A DNA stretch of 64,000 nucleotides from UBA7960 sp964624065. Lineage in GTDB: Bacteria > Bacteroidota > Bacteroidia > Bacteroidales > UBA7960. The notes beneath the pieces were generated by a model. That model saw nothing but the letters and a program-made list of their open reading frames with translations. It was not told the DNA's origin and searched no databases. Location of the stretch: assembly GCA_964624065.1 (NCBI GenBank), contig CAZUWF010000007.1, positions 18,758-82,757 of the forward strand. The letters are read 5' to 3'. Positions 63,322-64,000 of this stretch are shown here, in pieces. How positions within the stretch are numbered: position 1 is the stretch's first letter; each line of letters starts with the position of its first letter. The translations under genes and the position numbers were made by a program.

Positions 63322-64000
63322 ATGTCATTTGAAAAAAATCTTACTGTGCCAAATCAAATTTTCAAAAAATTGAAAGTTGGAATATTGATTTGGTTTCTGA
63401 TGCTTAATACTACCGCATTTGGTCAAAATTCCTTGCGCGTGGTTTCGTTGGCGCCGTCGCTTACCAATATGCTCACGCTGCTCGAGGTACCTCAAAGTAT
63501 TGTGGGTTGCACCAGTTATTGCGAGATACCCGCCGGCTACAATCCCACAGTAGTTGCCACGGCGGTTAACGTGAGCATCGAGGCGGTTTTTTCCTTGCGA
63601 CCCGATTTGGTCTTGGCGTCATCGCTAACCCAGCCCGGCGTTATAGAAAAACTTAAGGACCTTGGGTTTAACATTATGGTTTTTCAATCGCCGGTTTCAT
63701 ACCAAGGTATTACCGACCAATTCAGGCAAATTGCCAAGCTTGTCAAGAGGAGTGAATTTGCCCACAAGATTATCTCTGACCAGAAACGCCGGGTAGAGAA
63801 TCTTAGGGCGATGGTTAGACCAGGTTACAAACCACGCATATTCTTCCAGTTGGGGGCAAATCCGCTTTTCACGGTCATTCCCGGTACTTTTATGAATGAT
63901 TTCATAACAATGGCGGGAGGAACAAACATTGCTTACGGCCTCAAAGGGGGCACCATCTCGCGCGAAACAGTCTTGGCACGCAACCCCGAAGTAATAATTA
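63322..64000 (+). CDS. btuF: BtuF-like periplasmic cobalamin-binding protein (partial, runs off the window)
   Basis: 226 codons visible, with no stop. Residues 1-35 are a signal peptide (VGILIWFLMLNTTAFGQ). The periplasmic-binding-protein type III fold is clear: LRVVSLAPSLTNMLTLLEV at the start, VGCTSYCEIPAGYNPTVVAT, SIEAVFSLRPDLVLASS, LKDLGFNIMVFQSP and IFFQLGANPLFTVIPGTFMNDFITMAGG. Siderophore-binding relatives share this fold, but the cobalamin riboswitch directly upstream makes B12 by far the likeliest ligand. An ABC permease and ATPase (btuCD) may follow outside the window. Confidence 0.88.
   Translation, partial: MSFEKNLTVPNQIFKKLKVGILIWFLMLNTTAFGQNSLRVVSLAPSLTNMLTLLEVPQSIVGCTSYCEIPAGYNPTVVATAVNVSIEAVFSLRPDLVLASSLTQPGVIEKLKDLGFNIMVFQSPVSYQGITDQFRQIAKLVKRSEFAHKIISDQKRRVENLRAMVRPGYKPRIFFQLGANPLFTVIPGTFMNDFITMAGGTNIAYGLKGGTISRETVLARNPEVII

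Overview
The window reads as chromosomal DNA of a Bacteroidota bacterium, probably near Bacteroidales/Marinilabiliales. The signs are a type IX secretion (T9SS) sorting domain, a zinc-free (B-type) ribosomal protein L31, the Bacteroidota-type GlmU-like protein, a phosphoglycerate dehydrogenase with Lys in place of the catalytic His, and many promoters of the Bacteroidota form TTTG-N19-20-TAnnTTTG. Coding density is high and there is no transposon, phage, CRISPR array, rRNA or tRNA.

Layout. 1-10.9 kb is housekeeping: lon, a GlmU-like sugar nucleotidyltransferase, rpmE2, and a DUF1015-serA-serC serine cluster, followed by a secreted unknown and a LuxC-type acyl-CoA reductase. 11-17.1 kb holds two exported peptidases (C69 and M49-like), a LapA-like membrane protein, a flavin reductase, a methyltransferase and a badly shortened asnB remnant. 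17.4-36.3 kb is the centrepiece, a purine / uric-acid catabolic island. On the minus strand it carries xdhC-xdhA-xdhB-methyltransferase and a MocA-like cytidylyltransferase. On the plus strand it carries ygfK, two fold-type II PLP enzymes, the FeS/molybdopterin fusion xdhD, ssnA and a hydantoinase (hyuA). 36.5-41.3 kb (minus) is lpxH, mreDCB and purH. 41.4-56 kb is mixed: YitT, an ECF sigma factor, hutU, DUF2200, an esterase, mtaB, an IMPase, a secreted metallopeptidase, YbjQ plus a 44-residue membrane peptide, an S9 peptidase and sfsA. 56.3-64 kb is envelope related: a PagL-like deacylase, a membrane-anchored AraC-type regulator, two secreted proteins (one with a T9SS signal), then a cobalamin riboswitch leading into a BtuF-like binding protein that runs off the end.

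How the genes work together. The island resembles the E. coli mocA-ygfK-ssnA-xdhD / hyuA region and the gene sets tied to anaerobic uric-acid use in gut bacteria. XdhAB plus XdhC would interconvert hypoxanthine, xanthine and urate. XdhD (matured by the MocA-like protein) and YgfK would handle redox steps on the purine ring. SsnA and HyuA would open rings and ureido groups. The two PLP enzymes would finish the carbon skeleton, a role the ammonia-lyase YgeX is thought to play elsewhere. No urate transporter, YgeW, YgeY or YqeB/C is seen here. The pathway order is inference from family and context.

The other notable systems are the AraC-type regulator, which has a two-copy 18-bp direct repeat placed two helical turns apart beside the promoter of the secreted-protein genes, and the B12 riboswitch at the right edge.
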